Source of the DNA: Odiellus spinosus | Taxonomy: Eukaryota > Arthropoda > Arachnida > Opiliones > Phalangiidae | DNA: 64,000 bases | Direction: 5' to 3' | Assembly: GCA_963920705.1 (NCBI GenBank) | Contig: OY987228.1 | Location: 18,298,565 to 18,362,564, forward strand | Shown: one piece after another, positions 38,848 to 52,171 of the stretch | How positions within the stretch are numbered: the first letter of the stretch is position 1 | Layout: every line of letters starts with the position of its first letter | Notes under the pieces: model-generated | What the model was told of the DNA's origin: nothing | The model's input: only the letters and a program-made list of their open reading frames with translations | Database searches by the model: none | Position numbers and translations under genes: made by a program

Positions 38848-39374
38848 CAGGGTGTTTAAACTAACTTTCAGAATGTTCTTTGGCAAAACTTTTCAATAAA
38901 TCTTAAAATTTCGCTCTACATATATTATTTTAAAAATTTTAATTATTTTTTAAAAACTTGAAACTACATAAATTTGTTGAATAAATAGGCTAATTAAAAA
39001 CGACACGGTGTGGGAGCTTTTAGAACGAGGTCCTTCTTCAGCCAATTGTAATAAGAGATAGTTGGCTGAAAAAGGACCTCAGTATGACAGCTCCCAAAAC
39101 ATGTAGTTTTTAATTAAACTATTTATTCAAGCTTTTAAAAATTAATTAAAAAATTTCAACATTTGCTAATTCGAAATGTTTGTTCTCCTTCGTGCACACC
39201 TCGTATATATATTTTATGATAGTTTAGTGTTTAGTGTCAATATAAGTTTTATAAATTGGATTTTCCAAAGATATTAAGAGCTCCAAATACATTAGTATAG
39301 ATCCTGTAAAATTTGGGATGGTTGGCTATACCTGTTACATATATACATATATAATTAAAGTATTAAATACCCTG
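38848..39374. mobile_element. MITE-like element: TA-flanked terminal inverted repeats and large internal palindrome
   Basis: The ends read CAGGGTGTTTAA (from 38848) and, reversed, CAGGGTATTTAA (up to 39374). Both are flanked by TA, the target duplication of Tc1/mariner-type transposons, and the GTGTA/TACAC symmetry extends beyond it. Inside is an extended imperfect palindrome centred near 39053: TTCAGCCAA at 39037-39045 against TTGGCTGAA at 39062-39070, then GAGGTCCTT/AAGGACCTC, GGGAGCT/AGCTCCC and TTTTTAATTA-type arms out to about 38930 and 39165. There is no open frame for a transposase, so it is non-autonomous. Confidence 0.65.
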
Positions 39375-40951
39375 TACACCTGTAGAAGTATGTCTATATA
39401 AAGGAATGATGGTTTTATTTTATTCCATTTTTTTCATCGGATTGGTTTTTTATATATGCTTCAAAAACAAGGCACTCTAATACAAAAAGAAAAGCTAACA
39501 TTTTCAATGTAATTCATTCTTTTTCTTTTGCTTTGATATATATTTTTTTCCCTCCCGCCGGAAAGAGTTGCGAAAAGATTGTTCGCAATTGAAAGAAAAA
39601 GCTTTTAAACGACAAACTTTTCTTTCTCTAGTTTTACCGTAAAACACGAAGTATATATTGGCATAGATGGTAGTTTTTGAGCTACTTAACTCTCCGGAGC
39701 CGAATTTACTCGATCTCTCAGTAGACGGAGTAATATACCTGCATTTATACCTTTTTAGCGCGCTTGTTCCGAGAAACCACCGCTCGCGTTCTTTTCTTCT
39801 AGTAAGTCTCTACGGTATATGACTTCGTGACCGAATGCGTAAAAAAAAGCGGTTTTTCTCCTCGTCGTCTATATATCGCGGCGTTTCTCCACCTTCAGTC
39901 TCTCCCGTGGCGCTTATAGTGACTCGGTGAGGGGGCTTTCGCCCCGGCTCCGCCCAATCTAGAGTGCTTTCCGCTGTCGCGAACCCCCCCAAACTGCGTT
40001 CACGAAATCTTTTTTTTTTTTTCTTTTTCTTTTTTTCTTTCTTCTGTCTTTTTCTTTTCTTTTAATACACCCCCGTGGTCGCGAACTACGTATATATTGT
40101 ACTACCACTGCAGACTCGACTCCTTAAGTAAAAATCTTATTTTTCTACTTTGGAAAGAGTTTGTTACGTTCACATCTCTCTCCTTTCTTTATTTCGTGCG
40201 TACTTTTGCGAAAATTTGATTTTTTTGCGACTATAGAAACTTTTTATAGTTGGTTTTACGCGAAGTAAAATTGAATAATGTCATCATTTTTTGGTTATGT
40301 CCGATCCAAATAATTAAGAAGACAAAAACAGAAACTACTCTTAATTTAAATACAGGCGTACTAGGCAAAATAATTAAGGTTTTTCTTATGTTGTCACAAG
40401 TTGTTGAATTGTTTCATCCTCTCGCCATACTTCTCATTGATTTGTGGTTTGAATATGGAATTATTTTTCAACTTTAGAACTAGAAATATCTTCAATTTAA
40501 AACTTTTCTACTTCTTTCATTTAATAATAGTAATTTACTGACTGGATATACTAAATCGTACAATATTTATAATCGTCAAGTTTTAATGTATAAGTGTGAA
40601 CGGGACCACGATGGTGGTGCGGCGGGACACGGACGGAAGTCACCTTATTTGGCGTCCGGCCGACCAAGAGTAAAGTCTTCTTAGCTCGATCTTGATCGCT
40701 CCACCGGTCGCCCCCTTTGCACCATTATCTCTTCTCCGGCATCGAGTATATAGGTATAGCAAAAAGGAGGCAGGGAGGTAAGCTTGGAATCGACTAGGAA
40801 TAAGCTTTGGTCTGGGTTCGTGTGGGAGGTTTTTCCAAGGAGCTCTTTTCGTCCTCGCTTGTAAACCGAAGGTAGTAATTACGACAGACCCACCTTTACC
40901 GTGTTTCCGGTGGTCAAGCTTACATCTCGCTCGGGCGTTTCTCCTCTCTAT

Positions 40952-40970
40952 GTCTCTCTCTCTCTCTCTC
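40952..40970. repeat. (TC)9 microsatellite
   Basis: Short uninterrupted TC run in intron 1. Confidence 0.8.
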
Positions 40971-41719
40971 AACCCAAGTACTTTCTCTGCCTACGCGGAA
41001 GAGAAAGTACCTTGTAAACCTCGTCCCCCGCGTTTTAGTCCAAGTCGCTCAACGTTTGTCTCAACCGTATATTTTTTTGGTATACCGTTGTACCGTTATA
41101 TATAGTTTCCCAGCCCGAAACACGGCTTCTTTCGCTCTCCGGAGTCTGGAGAAAAGAATGTTGATTGGCAGAATGCTTGGTAATTGGACTCCTCCCAAGA
41201 GCATTTCGGCTTAGCGGTCTTTTTTTTTCTCTCTCTCTCTTTTTTTATGTACTGTATAAAAAGTCCCGTCTCCAATTCGTTGATGTCGGCTTCTTTTAAA
41301 GATAAGATAAATTTTAGTAGGGTCTTCTTATACTCCCAAGGTGGTCTAATTTTACACTTAAACTATGGGGATTGAATTTCTTAAGGTGTTTTTATAGAGT
41401 ATGTTGAAATAAGTGTCATTTTATAATTTTATTTCATAGAACCCTTATTTTATTAATATAATTAATGTAAACCTCCTTCATAGGGAGAGTTTTAAGCGGG
41501 TGTTTGTCATCACATGATCCAAAGTATCTTTTTCCGAAACTATTGCCGGTCCCACATTTTATACTAGTTTGGGAGCGACCTAGTTTTTCCCGCGAATTTA
41601 ATATAAACATATCTCTCCGCCGTTGATTTCCACGTGTTCACTGCTCACAAATCATTTCAATACCATTATTGATTTGTCTATTTGCTTGGTAAATTCGTTA
41701 ATTTTTAGACGATATTAGC

Positions 41720-41785
41720 TCCTACAAGTAGGCTTAGACTATCTACATCTGATCGTACGGTTAGAACACTTTTACAGGAGTTGAG
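41720..41785 (+). repeat. dispersed short repeat, family 1, copy 5
   Basis: Core GGTTAGAACACTTTTACAGG at 41759-41778, one base different from copies 1 and 2. The upstream block is more diverged (AAGTAGGCTTAGACTATCTA). Confidence 0.5.
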
Positions 41786-43478
41786 TCTTGGTTGTTCAAA
41801 TAATATATATCCCAAAAACCATACACTGTCTTCATACTATCTGGTAACTGTCTATTTTCAACACCCTACTTCTATCCTTCTTTTATCCCAACAACATTAC
41901 GTATAAAGCTAGACGTATGGGTTGTTATGTCAGAAATTCAAAGCAATAAATGGTTAATAAAAGTCTTCGAGACGATCGAGGCTGGGTGTTAGATAGGGTT
42001 ATATCTAGGGTTATACGAAGAGAGCCGCGATATTAAGCAGGTTAAAGGATACAAGGAAAGTTGTCCCGTACGTGTCTGTATCTGGTCTTGTTATATTAGT
42101 ATGTCATCGAAGGAACGCAGATGCCTTTGACGTTCCTTTAGCGCCTAAGACCTTACGTGTTGTTTATATTTCACCTTGTTTTGCCAACACGTACAAAGGT
42201 ATTCCTACCCTTTATCTCTTCGTTTTATTTCATCATTTATAAAGGAAATTTAGTTTCGCGCCTACTGCCAAATAAAAATGAAATTAACTTTATACCAATA
42301 TTTAACTTATTTGAAGCAACGTAAGAATATTAAAAGGGAGTAAGGGAATTGGTTTTGGATTAACAAACCTTCCAGCTTTGTAGATGTTGACGAAATGTGT
42401 AATTATTGATCTAATAATATCGACTCCAATTGAAAAAAATTTTCTCATTGGAGCTGATCGTGTAACTTATTGGAAACAATTAAGTTATTGGGGGAAAGAT
42501 ACAAATGAACTTAACGGGAAACGCATATTACTATAGCTTTGAACAAATAAGTTCAAGTAAGTCGAACAAACTACGAGAGATCGATGATAATAACTGTCCA
42601 AAATCGCACCTGACTCCCTATAGATACGAAGGATATTGAGAATTTTGACCTCGGTATCTCATTGAGAATCGAGGCGAGGGAAAATGGTTTTGTCCCCGCT
42701 ATCTTTTTGTTATGTCACGATATATACACAAATAGTTTCTCCTGTCTTTTCTCGTGACAAGTCAACTGAAATACCTTCATATCCAATCTGATCTGAACAT
42801 TCCAGAGCCATCAAGAAATCTCCTAACATACGTTGCAGAAAGTTCGATGAAATTTTGACAATAACAGTCACGCGTTGGAGTCTTGTCCCCCTCTCTATGT
42901 TATATCTTGACGTGTATGTTGTTTGTGTAATTACACTGCTCATTTAATTTTTTTTAGTTAAAGGTATATTTGCCCATTCAATATAAATCTCTCTAAAACA
43001 CAAAACTTTTAAAATTTTCATTGAGGTAATTAGGTTTATTTAAATTATTTTTATCATATACATATTAAATTCTAATTAGAACGACTACTAAGTTTTATTG
43101 AAATATTGAGTTTTTAAGTTACTAATTAAAATAAATTTTTCCATATTTATTTTTAGCACTTTCTCTTTACATCTGTTTAATTTCTGCACCATAAGACAGC
43201 GAGATTAAACACTGTTTATTAATCCGCCTCAGCTTAAACCCTTTTGTAAACTCATGCTGATAAAAGTATATCTATAAACTTAGCTTTTATTAAAAAAAAA
43301 TCGCGACGCTAAAAGTTTTAATTAAAAAAAAAATTACGCCCGAAATGAATCGACATCTGTTTCATCGTCGGAAGAGGAGGACGATGAGAAAAAAAATATA
43401 TATTAAAAATTTATAAGGATAAATTAAAAATTCTCATATTGAAAATTCATTAGGCAAGAAATTGCACCAGGGGTTCAG

Positions 43479-43498
43479 AAAAAAAAAAAAAAAAAAAA
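43479..43498. repeat. A20 homopolymer tract
   Basis: Twenty consecutive A in an AT-rich stretch. No retroposed body recognised upstream. Confidence 0.9.
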
Positions 43499-44300
43499 GC
43501 TTCCTTGTTTGCTTCGTTATGTTTTTTTTTGTGCTCTGCTTTTTTATACTATCCTTTGCAAACTTCAGGGGCGTTATTGCCCTCGCGATTCCCTCTTCTT
43601 CCGTGTCAAAAAATGAAGCTCGGAAGACGATTCATTAATTAAACGGATTCAACAGAAAGCTATCGGTCCGGAAAATTGCTAGTTTTTTTTATTTAAACGC
43701 TTACCGAAGGAACCAAAAACCCGGCGTCCCACCCTTCGACGTTCTATCGTTATTACACGTTACTTCTATACTCCAATACAATGTAAGAATGTACTTTAAC
43801 TACCGTTGATAAACCAGTTTTTATAAAGAAATTTGATCCCTACTAAAGATGGTAAGAAGTATAGATTTTTCTTTTTCCTTATCGGAGAGCAATGATAAAA
43901 CCTATATAGCGTAAAGGTTGTAGATGTAGGAATTTTTTTTCTGGATGAAAGAGGGATTCTGTAGAGAACCCCCAAAGGTCGCTTCACTCTGTAGTCTTTC
44001 AGACGCGAAATTTAAGATATTTTTAACCCTTCTCTAGCGAAAAAAGGAGACCCGCGCTATGTACGCGTTTACGTTAATTTCTAAAGTAATCCACGGTGAC
44101 ATTAGAATTTTAATTAAGGAGATTAGACGTTTTTTAATTTTCTTCTCTACCTTTTTGATTTTTGTACGGAGATATTTTTCTTTTTTTCTTTTTGGTTGAG
44201 AGGTATGTCCTGGTTTGACTAGCAGGTTAAACACTAGTGGGAAATTAAAAATGCTGTACTTTTTCTCGCTAAATCAAATTATTGCCACCAGTGTTGGACC

Positions 44301-44303
<3 letters not shown>

Positions 44304-44331
<28 letters not shown>
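44304..44331. repeat. T28 homopolymer tract
   Basis: Twenty-eight consecutive T in intron 1. Confidence 0.9.
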
Positions 44332-47300
44332 CACACCGGAAATTATTGTTCAGTGTTTTTAAAACGTTTCTGTATACGTTATGTTTTTAAACCTTCGTCA
44401 CCCATTTTTATCCATTCGTGATTGTATAGTTCGATTCCGAATATCTAACTAATTACGGTAGTTTAAGTTCCTAGGATTTGTCTTTCCCACTAACACGGGG
44501 AATTTTCCCTTAACTTCGTGGGGCAGTTTATCATAAGACCATTAGTCGTATCACTCCGACTGTTTCTCCTCTACAGTAACTGGTGTGTTCAGTCTTTTAT
44601 AAGACCTCATACGGTTATACAAAGAGGGTTTCTCCATAGAAGGTATATCTAAGTCTTGATAGTTTTTCTGATTAAAACAACGTAGCTTTGTAATGTCCAA
44701 CAAGGGACAGACCTTTTATATAAAACGTCGGCTAATAAGGGTAACAAAAGGGGGGACTGGCTATAAATGATTACCTTTTCGGTGCGGGAGTGTTACCCCG
44801 GAGATCTTAACCTAATATTCCGTCTCGAGGTACCAAGGGGTATAACCGAGAGAGAGAGAAAACGAGAAACTCTCGAGTCTGACGGAGTTCTGGACGATAT
44901 AATATATAATTATGGATAACGCTTCTTAACGTCGTTGTCAGGTTTTGCTCGGCCGTGGCTTTTGGCCGCCCTTTTGGGGCCCCCTCGTCGTTAAGACTAA
45001 AAGTATCCTATCCCATCCCCCTATCCTCTTTTGAATTATGACTTTTAGCGGTGGACGGTCCGCCGAGGCAGCGAGGGAAGATGTTTTGCCGGTAAAAGCC
45101 ATAGCTAGAAGTATACTTAAGTTCCTATATAGATAGAAGAAGGGGCTGGTACCCCGTTATTTTTCGCATACCCTCTATCTCTCTCGCTCTTACTGTGTCT
45201 AGAAATGTCCTCCTCTCTGGGCGATTTGCCTCTTTGCCCCCCCCCCCCCCCATCATCCCTTCTTTCCCTAACTGTAGCTGGCTTTAGTCCTAATCGTCGT
45301 TAGCGTAGTATCTCACGTATTTGTAACTCTCGAAAGTGGAATAAAGAGTTCTCGTTTTGTCTTCTTCCGTAGCTCGCCAGAGCGTACCATATTCTCTATT
45401 TCTACCCTACTTGCCCCGCCGTGTTTCGTACTTTATAGAGGTTGGAAGGAGGCGAGTGTCGGTGGCTGTTTCTTATTAATAAAAGTCCTTTAGCCAACGT
45501 CGCGCCCTCCCTAGGCAACAATCAACGCTATATGAAAAGGTCTAAGCGCTTCTCGTATATACTTTTATACGTATTTACCATCCCACTCCTCAAACTCTCG
45601 TAGTTTCTCCCTGAAACGGAAAATGGCCTCTTGTTGGTGTTTGGAGAACCCATATACCAGTCGCAAACTCCCCTTTTTCTCCGTCACCAGTCTTCGCACG
45701 CTTCCGCTATAAACTAGATGACTAATACCCTCGTTTATTCTAACTGGCATTAAGCCTATTTCTCTCCGCAATTTCTCGTATTATTACGTTTGAGTGGCCG
45801 ATAAATTCGCGTCCGAAAAACGTATCACTATGGCTCTTCGGGTATATTATGGCATACTCTAAACAAAACCTAAATTTCTTCTAAATGAATTAGGTTTAAT
45901 TTCGCCAGACAAGTACTTTAGTCGAATCGGTTGTTCCAACTTTCACGCGGATGCCAAGTATAAACTTTATTTCGCTGTTTGTTGTACGGGGGCAATTTTC
46001 TGTACCTCGCCGCTTCTCTATTGTGTTGGGATTTTTCTATCATCCCCTACACCCACTTTTTGGCGCGAATAAAATATATCGAGTCAAATTAATTTATTAT
46101 AAATGTTTCAGATATATAGGTAAAGTGAGCTGTATACCCATTTAACACAAATCTTGTAGTGGCACTGGGGGAGGAGTCGCAAATTTCCAAAACAAATTAC
46201 GTTAAAATATAGGCCAATGACTAACTGACCTTGCGGGGCTCCCTATCTAGTGTAGTTTGTGAGGTTTTCTAAAATCAAACTTGAAATTTTTACTTGACTC
46301 GGAAGACGGTCACAATTCTTATTTTTACGTGAAAAAATGCCTCCCCAAACAGTAGATATTTACTGTGTTTCGATTCCGAAACACTCTTGCTTGGTTTTGA
46401 GCGATATTTATAAGTGTACAAAGTACGAAGTGGGATTGGAAAGACCGAGGTATTATATCTCCGACTATCTTCTTAGGTATATAAAGGAAAACAAATAGAA
46501 AACCTTTAATAGCTAGACCATGCGAGGAGTGAAGAGGGAGTTAGAGGGTGATGGGAAGAGGTAAAAGGTTGGGTTTTCGTTTTCCAAGTTCCCCGAGGTA
46601 ACCTTAAATCGAGTGGAAGAAGTTTTCGGAGGTCTCCCCGGCCGCGCGTGAGCTAAAAAGGAAGAAACCGGGCGAAGGAGAAGGCTATAAGGAGTCTTCA
46701 GTCCGGAAGATATCCAACAAAGGGCTCCGCCGTGTATAGTTTAATCAGCCGAGAGCTGATTTGGCGCTCCTTCCCGCCCCCCACTTCTAGCTATAGCAAG
46801 AACATCGTAGTCTTTCCCCCAATACACCTCCAGCTTTTCTTTCGCGCGCTTTCGGATATTGAAAAGGTCTGTGCTCGATGCTGGGCGACTAGACTCACGG
46901 TTCTTCTCTCCCGGCGTGACAATTCGAACAATAGGAAGAAGACTTATACCATAGAAGCCAGCGTGGGTTAGTTCGGTCTCCTATAGGGTGGGGAGAGAGA
47001 GAGAACCGAATATATATTTCAAAGTCTCCCTCAGCTTTTTAAAGGTGAAAATGTCTCTAACAAAGAAACGGTCCAATCTCTCTCTATACTTCTCCTCTTT
47101 TTCCTCTTCTTCTTCTTCTTCTTCATCTTGGTCTTCTTCTCTTTCTCTCCCTCGTCGCCGATCCGACTACCTTTTGAATAGAAAGGTGCTTCTTTTCGAA
47201 AGAAATCATCGATTGCCTCCCGTTTTATACCTTCTCTGAAATAGAACCCTAAATGGAACCAAGTTTCTAAAGGATAAAACCCAAAGGTGTAACTTATACC

Positions 47301-48675
47301 TTCCTATATATTCTTCCAATTTTGCCCCAGGCTTTCAAGCTTACGAATAGGATTTAGAGTCTAGTTTGTACCGGGAGTTTTATTACCACCATAAATGGAC
47401 TAAATACCGGTGCCTTTAGAAATTGTGCTGAATTAAAAAAGAAGAAAAATCCAAATGTTTTGTGTAATATTACGTTTTTAATATATATAATATTTTTTAA
47501 TATTATTAATATTAAGGACTGTATTTGAAGACAACCATTAAGTAGACAAAACCGGAAGTGGATTATTATTGAGTAGTCAATTTTGTAATACATAGAAAAT
47601 TAAGTCGGTCAAGAAATCATTTTCATACGACTACTTGTATAAATTTAAAGATTAATTAATAACTCCATTGATGAGATTAGCTCTGTTAAAGTTGCAACCA
47701 ACAGTGACCTATATATACATATTGGGCTATTAACCGTCACAGTTTGAGATATCATCGTCGAAATATCGAAGAAAGATAGCTTATATTATATAACCGCACT
47801 TGAGATATATTTATTAGAACTAGAATTGCGTGTATAGATTTGAACTCGACCTCCGTCATCTCTTTGGATATTGTATTGGGGTCCATAGAAAACGAGTGCA
47901 TCTTCCTACTAAAAAGCTATTCGTATTTAAGGAGCGCGTGGCTCGGTGTCCTCTCTTTCCTCCTCGCGCTCGTAGCTCGTATACAGTGAAAGAAGTGACT
48001 TTTCGGGGTTTCCGGGCCCTATACTGACAGCTAGATGATTTATAGCGAATCCGGGGGAAGTGAGGGAATGGGGGAAAAAAAGAGAGAAAAAAAAACTCCT
48101 ATTGAATCGAGGCAGAATCGAGTCATCCTCCGGAGCGGGCTTCAGTCTCCTACATCAGTTTCTCCTCTTCAGTTTATAGAGAACGAACAGTTTTTATTGG
48201 AAATACAAATACCCCCTCCATCTCGCTATAAGTATAGGCGAATTTGAAATGATATTTTTGAACCAACAAAAAAGAAAGAAAAAAATATATATCAAAACTG
48301 TTGCAAAACATGGTGAATTAAATCGAGATTGGTTTTGTGAAAGAAAATTTCCTATTCTCCCTGTTTCCAAGCGCGTACCGTATCACGATTAAAACTAAAG
48401 GGAAGGTTGGCTTCTCTTATTTTTACGATCAAGATCCGGGCTTTGATAGGAAACTGTATAAGGGGTTGAAATTTGGCCAGTCCGATTTTACGACTAGCCG
48501 CGTTTGAGAACATTTGGCGACTCTGCGAGACGAATCGTGACTCGAATACGTTTTTGTACGCGCTTTTAAAGCTTACGTATATAGAGGATACTACGGGATG
48601 ACGGGAAAGAGAAGATTCACTCCCTGCTCCGAAGGGAGAGGCACGCACCCCTGCACCACTTCTATGCGCGGGTGG

Positions 48676-48694
48676 CGAGAGAGAGAGAGAGAGA
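48676..48694. repeat. (GA)9 microsatellite
   Basis: GA run within a GC-balanced part of intron 1. Confidence 0.8.
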
Positions 48695-51600
48695 ATAAGG
48701 ATGAGAGATCTAAACACGGGGATATACGGGGCTGGATCTCTCTCTATAAGAGAAGAGCGGGGGAGAGAACAGCCCTATTAGTCTGTTTACTGGTTTCGGC
48801 CGATGATTCCTCTGGGGGAGACTCTAGTCCAACTAGCTAGAGCTCTAATATAGTTGGAACATTTTCGAAACTAAATTCCACACGCTCCCCTACTTTAAAC
48901 CCTTTAGGTTAAGTTTATACGCGCTTTGGATATTGAAGAAGTTTACACTCAGGTATGCACCACCCGAGATTTCTCAATTAGTTTGAGTAAACTTACCTCG
49001 AAACGTGAAGTATAGGTGTTTTGCCGTTTACGTCTGTTTAGTTTGAAACAGTTTCCCAAAGACTAAATGCTGTCGAGACTAACAAGTAACATTGTCCGCG
49101 ACGTTAGGAAGACGCTGGAATGTTTGGGAAAGATGAAACAACGGCGTTCAGTCAATTATCGATGTTGAATGCTCTGTAAAGATGAACCAATTGCGTTAGT
49201 TTATCGAAGAAGACGGTAATTAGATCAGTAAATATCTAGTTTCAAGAATCAGCAAAATATGAACTAAAATTGATTTTCCAAAATTCCGGGAAACTGATTG
49301 AAATTCTCAAACGATTCTTTCGCAATTTCCTGGAACCACTTTAATCGATCCAACTTTTCGGAACTTTTAAGGTTCAAGGTGAATTGGGGTCGAGCGAGAT
49401 AGGTTCGTAATTGAGTTTGGAAACTTTTAACTCGGGTGGGCGTTAATTCCTTTAATTTTAACCGCTTTTCCAAAATTTATAAAATCGGTCTTTCGGAATA
49501 TTGTTATATAACTAGAAATATTATCGCGAAATATAGTTGATATAGCGGTATTTTAGGCTCTATAGCCACTGCGAAACTTTTCCAGTTCCGTTGAGCGATG
49601 GAAAACGGGGCGATTTTCTTCTCTTCTTTTTGAAAGAGGCGTAGCGATGGAAGATCGCTAGAACGGAACGATGCCAGAACTCTCTTCTCTATCGTTCTAT
49701 CATCGTTTACGGGCAAAAGATTTTTCCATAGCTATAGGTGATGCTCTAGAACCCCGCCAGAAGAGTTTATTACATGGCTGCAGGTGAAAGAGAGAAAGAG
49801 ATCTTATACAGAGGTGCGCGCGGCAGCCAGCAATCTAATTTGGAAGATTGAGCGTCCTCTCTTCCGAGAGGTCGGTCTCTTTCCAAATAAACGCTTCCCT
49901 CGCTTTAATACCCTCTTTTCCTTCATTCTCTCTCTCTCTTGGCCGCGGGATCCTTTACCTGGCGCCGACAACTTTAAGCTTGGCGAGAAATCTGTTTAAC
50001 CGCGTAGAATTTATGGGGAAGGAATGACGGCTCTCCACTTAAAAGATCCCTATCCCTCGCTTTCTACCTCACTCACTCCCTTCCTCTATACCTCTCGCTC
50101 TCTTTCTGCTCCCAGTCTCTTCCTTCCCTTTTCTTCTCTCTCTCACTCGGCGACGCTTAGAGGCTCAACCTGCCCACTTCTCGTAAAAGGTTAAATAAAT
50201 AGGAAATTTAATGTATCCCGGAAAGACTTCCCGCGGTGATTTTCGATTAAAGCTCGTTTATAAGAGGTTTTGTTGCTTATATACTTAGCTTGTTAAAGGT
50301 TAAGAAGCTCTTCTCCGGACTGACGCGCGCCTATATATATATATAGATTTCGAGCCGATTAAATTTTAGGGTCCCAGAGCTTTAATACATAAATTTGAAT
50401 GTCGCTTAAATATATTATGTAGATACTTTTTATCTAAGCGATTCATTAATTTCTTACGTTGTTCTAAAAGTGAAAACCACCTGTATGAATATTTCCTTAT
50501 AATGTTATTGGGAAGATTGAAACGAATTCAAAATTGCGTAGCAACAAAAGCCGAGTTCACACGAGACTTTAAAACTGTTTTCAACAGTCTTGAAAAGGTC
50601 AAACTGTAACGTTTTAGGGTAGATTAATTAAAAAAACAGAATTATTGGCTTTAAAAGTTTATTTGAACATTCAAAACGCTTTGAAAACGGTTTCAAAGTA
50701 GCTAGTATCTAAAGACTCGCCGTAAAATTCACGTGAAAATTTGTTCCACTCTTCCGGAACTATTTCCCATTTTATTATTCGTAAACTCGCGAGAGATACG
50801 ACTTTTTTAACTCCCGATTCTATGTTAAAACTAAAAGACAGAGTTAAAATTACAATTTTTTATTTAGTTGCATCGGAAATTTGAAAATGAACTCTGTTCA
50901 AGAGGATTCTGTAACGACTACTTTGTCCCTTTTGAAGTATAACATTATGTATTTATCTGCCACAATATTTTCCACGTTGTAATCTCCTCTTAAACAGATA
51001 TACTTTCGTTCGAAAGGAGTTGGAATATTTGAAAAAGGCTGTGGAGATTAATCCATGTTAAAAGAATAGGATAATTTTTAATTTTTATATCATCATTGTA
51101 GTTTGAACTGACGCCATTCAAGGTGTACTCGTTGAGATTTTTTTACTAATTAATTATTGCTGAAGGCTTTAAAAAGTAGTATATGTACAATATTATGTTT
51201 TTTAATTAAATCAAAATATAAGTTCTAATTTAGAGAATTAGGTTAATACCACGAAAAAATTGTCTCTGTGTAATCTTTGTACGTCATTCTATTTCGTACG
51301 TCTCTATTTTTACCAATATGTACCTGCAGTGTCGTTTCTCGGCCGCGCATTGAATATCTATGTAAAACAAACTTATAGGGGTTTTCATTAAGTTTTCCGT
51401 TACTCTCTTTATTAAGGTTTCTTTTATATATACACCGTATAATTAATATCGTACCTTGAAAAGTACCTGACTTTATATAACTAAATAGGAAAAGGAAGCT
51501 CTTGAAATTGAATTTGAAATTAAGTTATCTAAAAATGACCGCTTTTTCGTGAATTTAAGATAATGACCGCTCCCACCATAATTTTTTCTAGACCTATAGA

Positions 51601-51708
51601 CTAATTTTGGGTGGTTTCTATTAGGGAATGGCTATGGCTGATTAATAAAGCCAAAAACAGACTTTCCATCCGAGTTCTACTACAAAAAAATCTCAAAACC
51701 TATCAGCG

Positions 51709-51732
51709 TTTTTTTTTTTTTTTTTTTTTTTT
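51709..51732. repeat. T24 homopolymer tract
   Basis: Twenty-four consecutive T about 440 bp before coding exon 2. It is too far away to be that exon's polypyrimidine tract. Confidence 0.9.
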
Positions 51733-52171
51733 ATGTATTAGGCATTTTCTTATTAACGTCAAAAAAAACTCTCAAGCACCAAATTTGCATTTTAATGAAA
51801 TGTCTCTTTTATTAAGGTAATTTCTTAATAAAGATTAACGCTAGACTGCGTAATTTAAAACCCTAGCTTATTTTTAAACTTAATTCCATTATTTGAGGAC
51901 TTTTTTTTAAGGTATTTTCGTAAGAAATGTTATCTATTTCGTACGCTTATATCTGTTTTTTATTAATCTCGCGTAAATTTTATTTAATACTGGTAATAAT
52001 AATAGATTGAGTATGAAAAAAGGGTTTTGATTTCTGGTTTGGCCTTTCCTTTTACAATTTGAGTATGAAGGGTGGGGATGATAGTAGGGGCAAAAGGCGT
52101 TTTGTATCCGTAAAAGTGACCGCTTGATTTTAAAAAGGGTATATTCGTTTTCTCTCTTTTCGGTGGTTCAG

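Larger units (their letters stand above)
25894..52171 (+). other. zfh1: zfh1 intron 1, second part: non-coding
   Basis: Continues to the acceptor TTCTCTCTTTTCGGTGGTTCAG ending at 52171. AT-rich stretches (about 27.7-29.2, 29.8-31.0, 32.5-34.1, 42.2-43.5, 47.4-47.7 and 50.4-52.1 kb) carry the dispersed repeats and homopolymers. GC-balanced stretches (about 34.2-37.1, 44.4-47.3 and 47.8-50.3 kb) look like unique sequence. A CpG-rich part at about 35.3-35.7 kb contains CAGGTAAACA, which combines a ZEB-type CAGGTA and a forkhead-type GTAAACA word. No exon or RNA gene was recognised. An unassigned 185-codon open frame at 38232-38789 is noted among the findings. Confidence 0.7.

Noticed and set aside
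42424-42453. Short inverted repeat CTCCAAT/ATTGGAG
   Set aside because: A seven-base stem with a 16-nt loop is expected by chance in a sequence this long.
44429-44440. tRNA B-box-like word GTTCGATTCC
   Set aside because: No A-box, acceptor stem or anticodon arm can be drawn around it.
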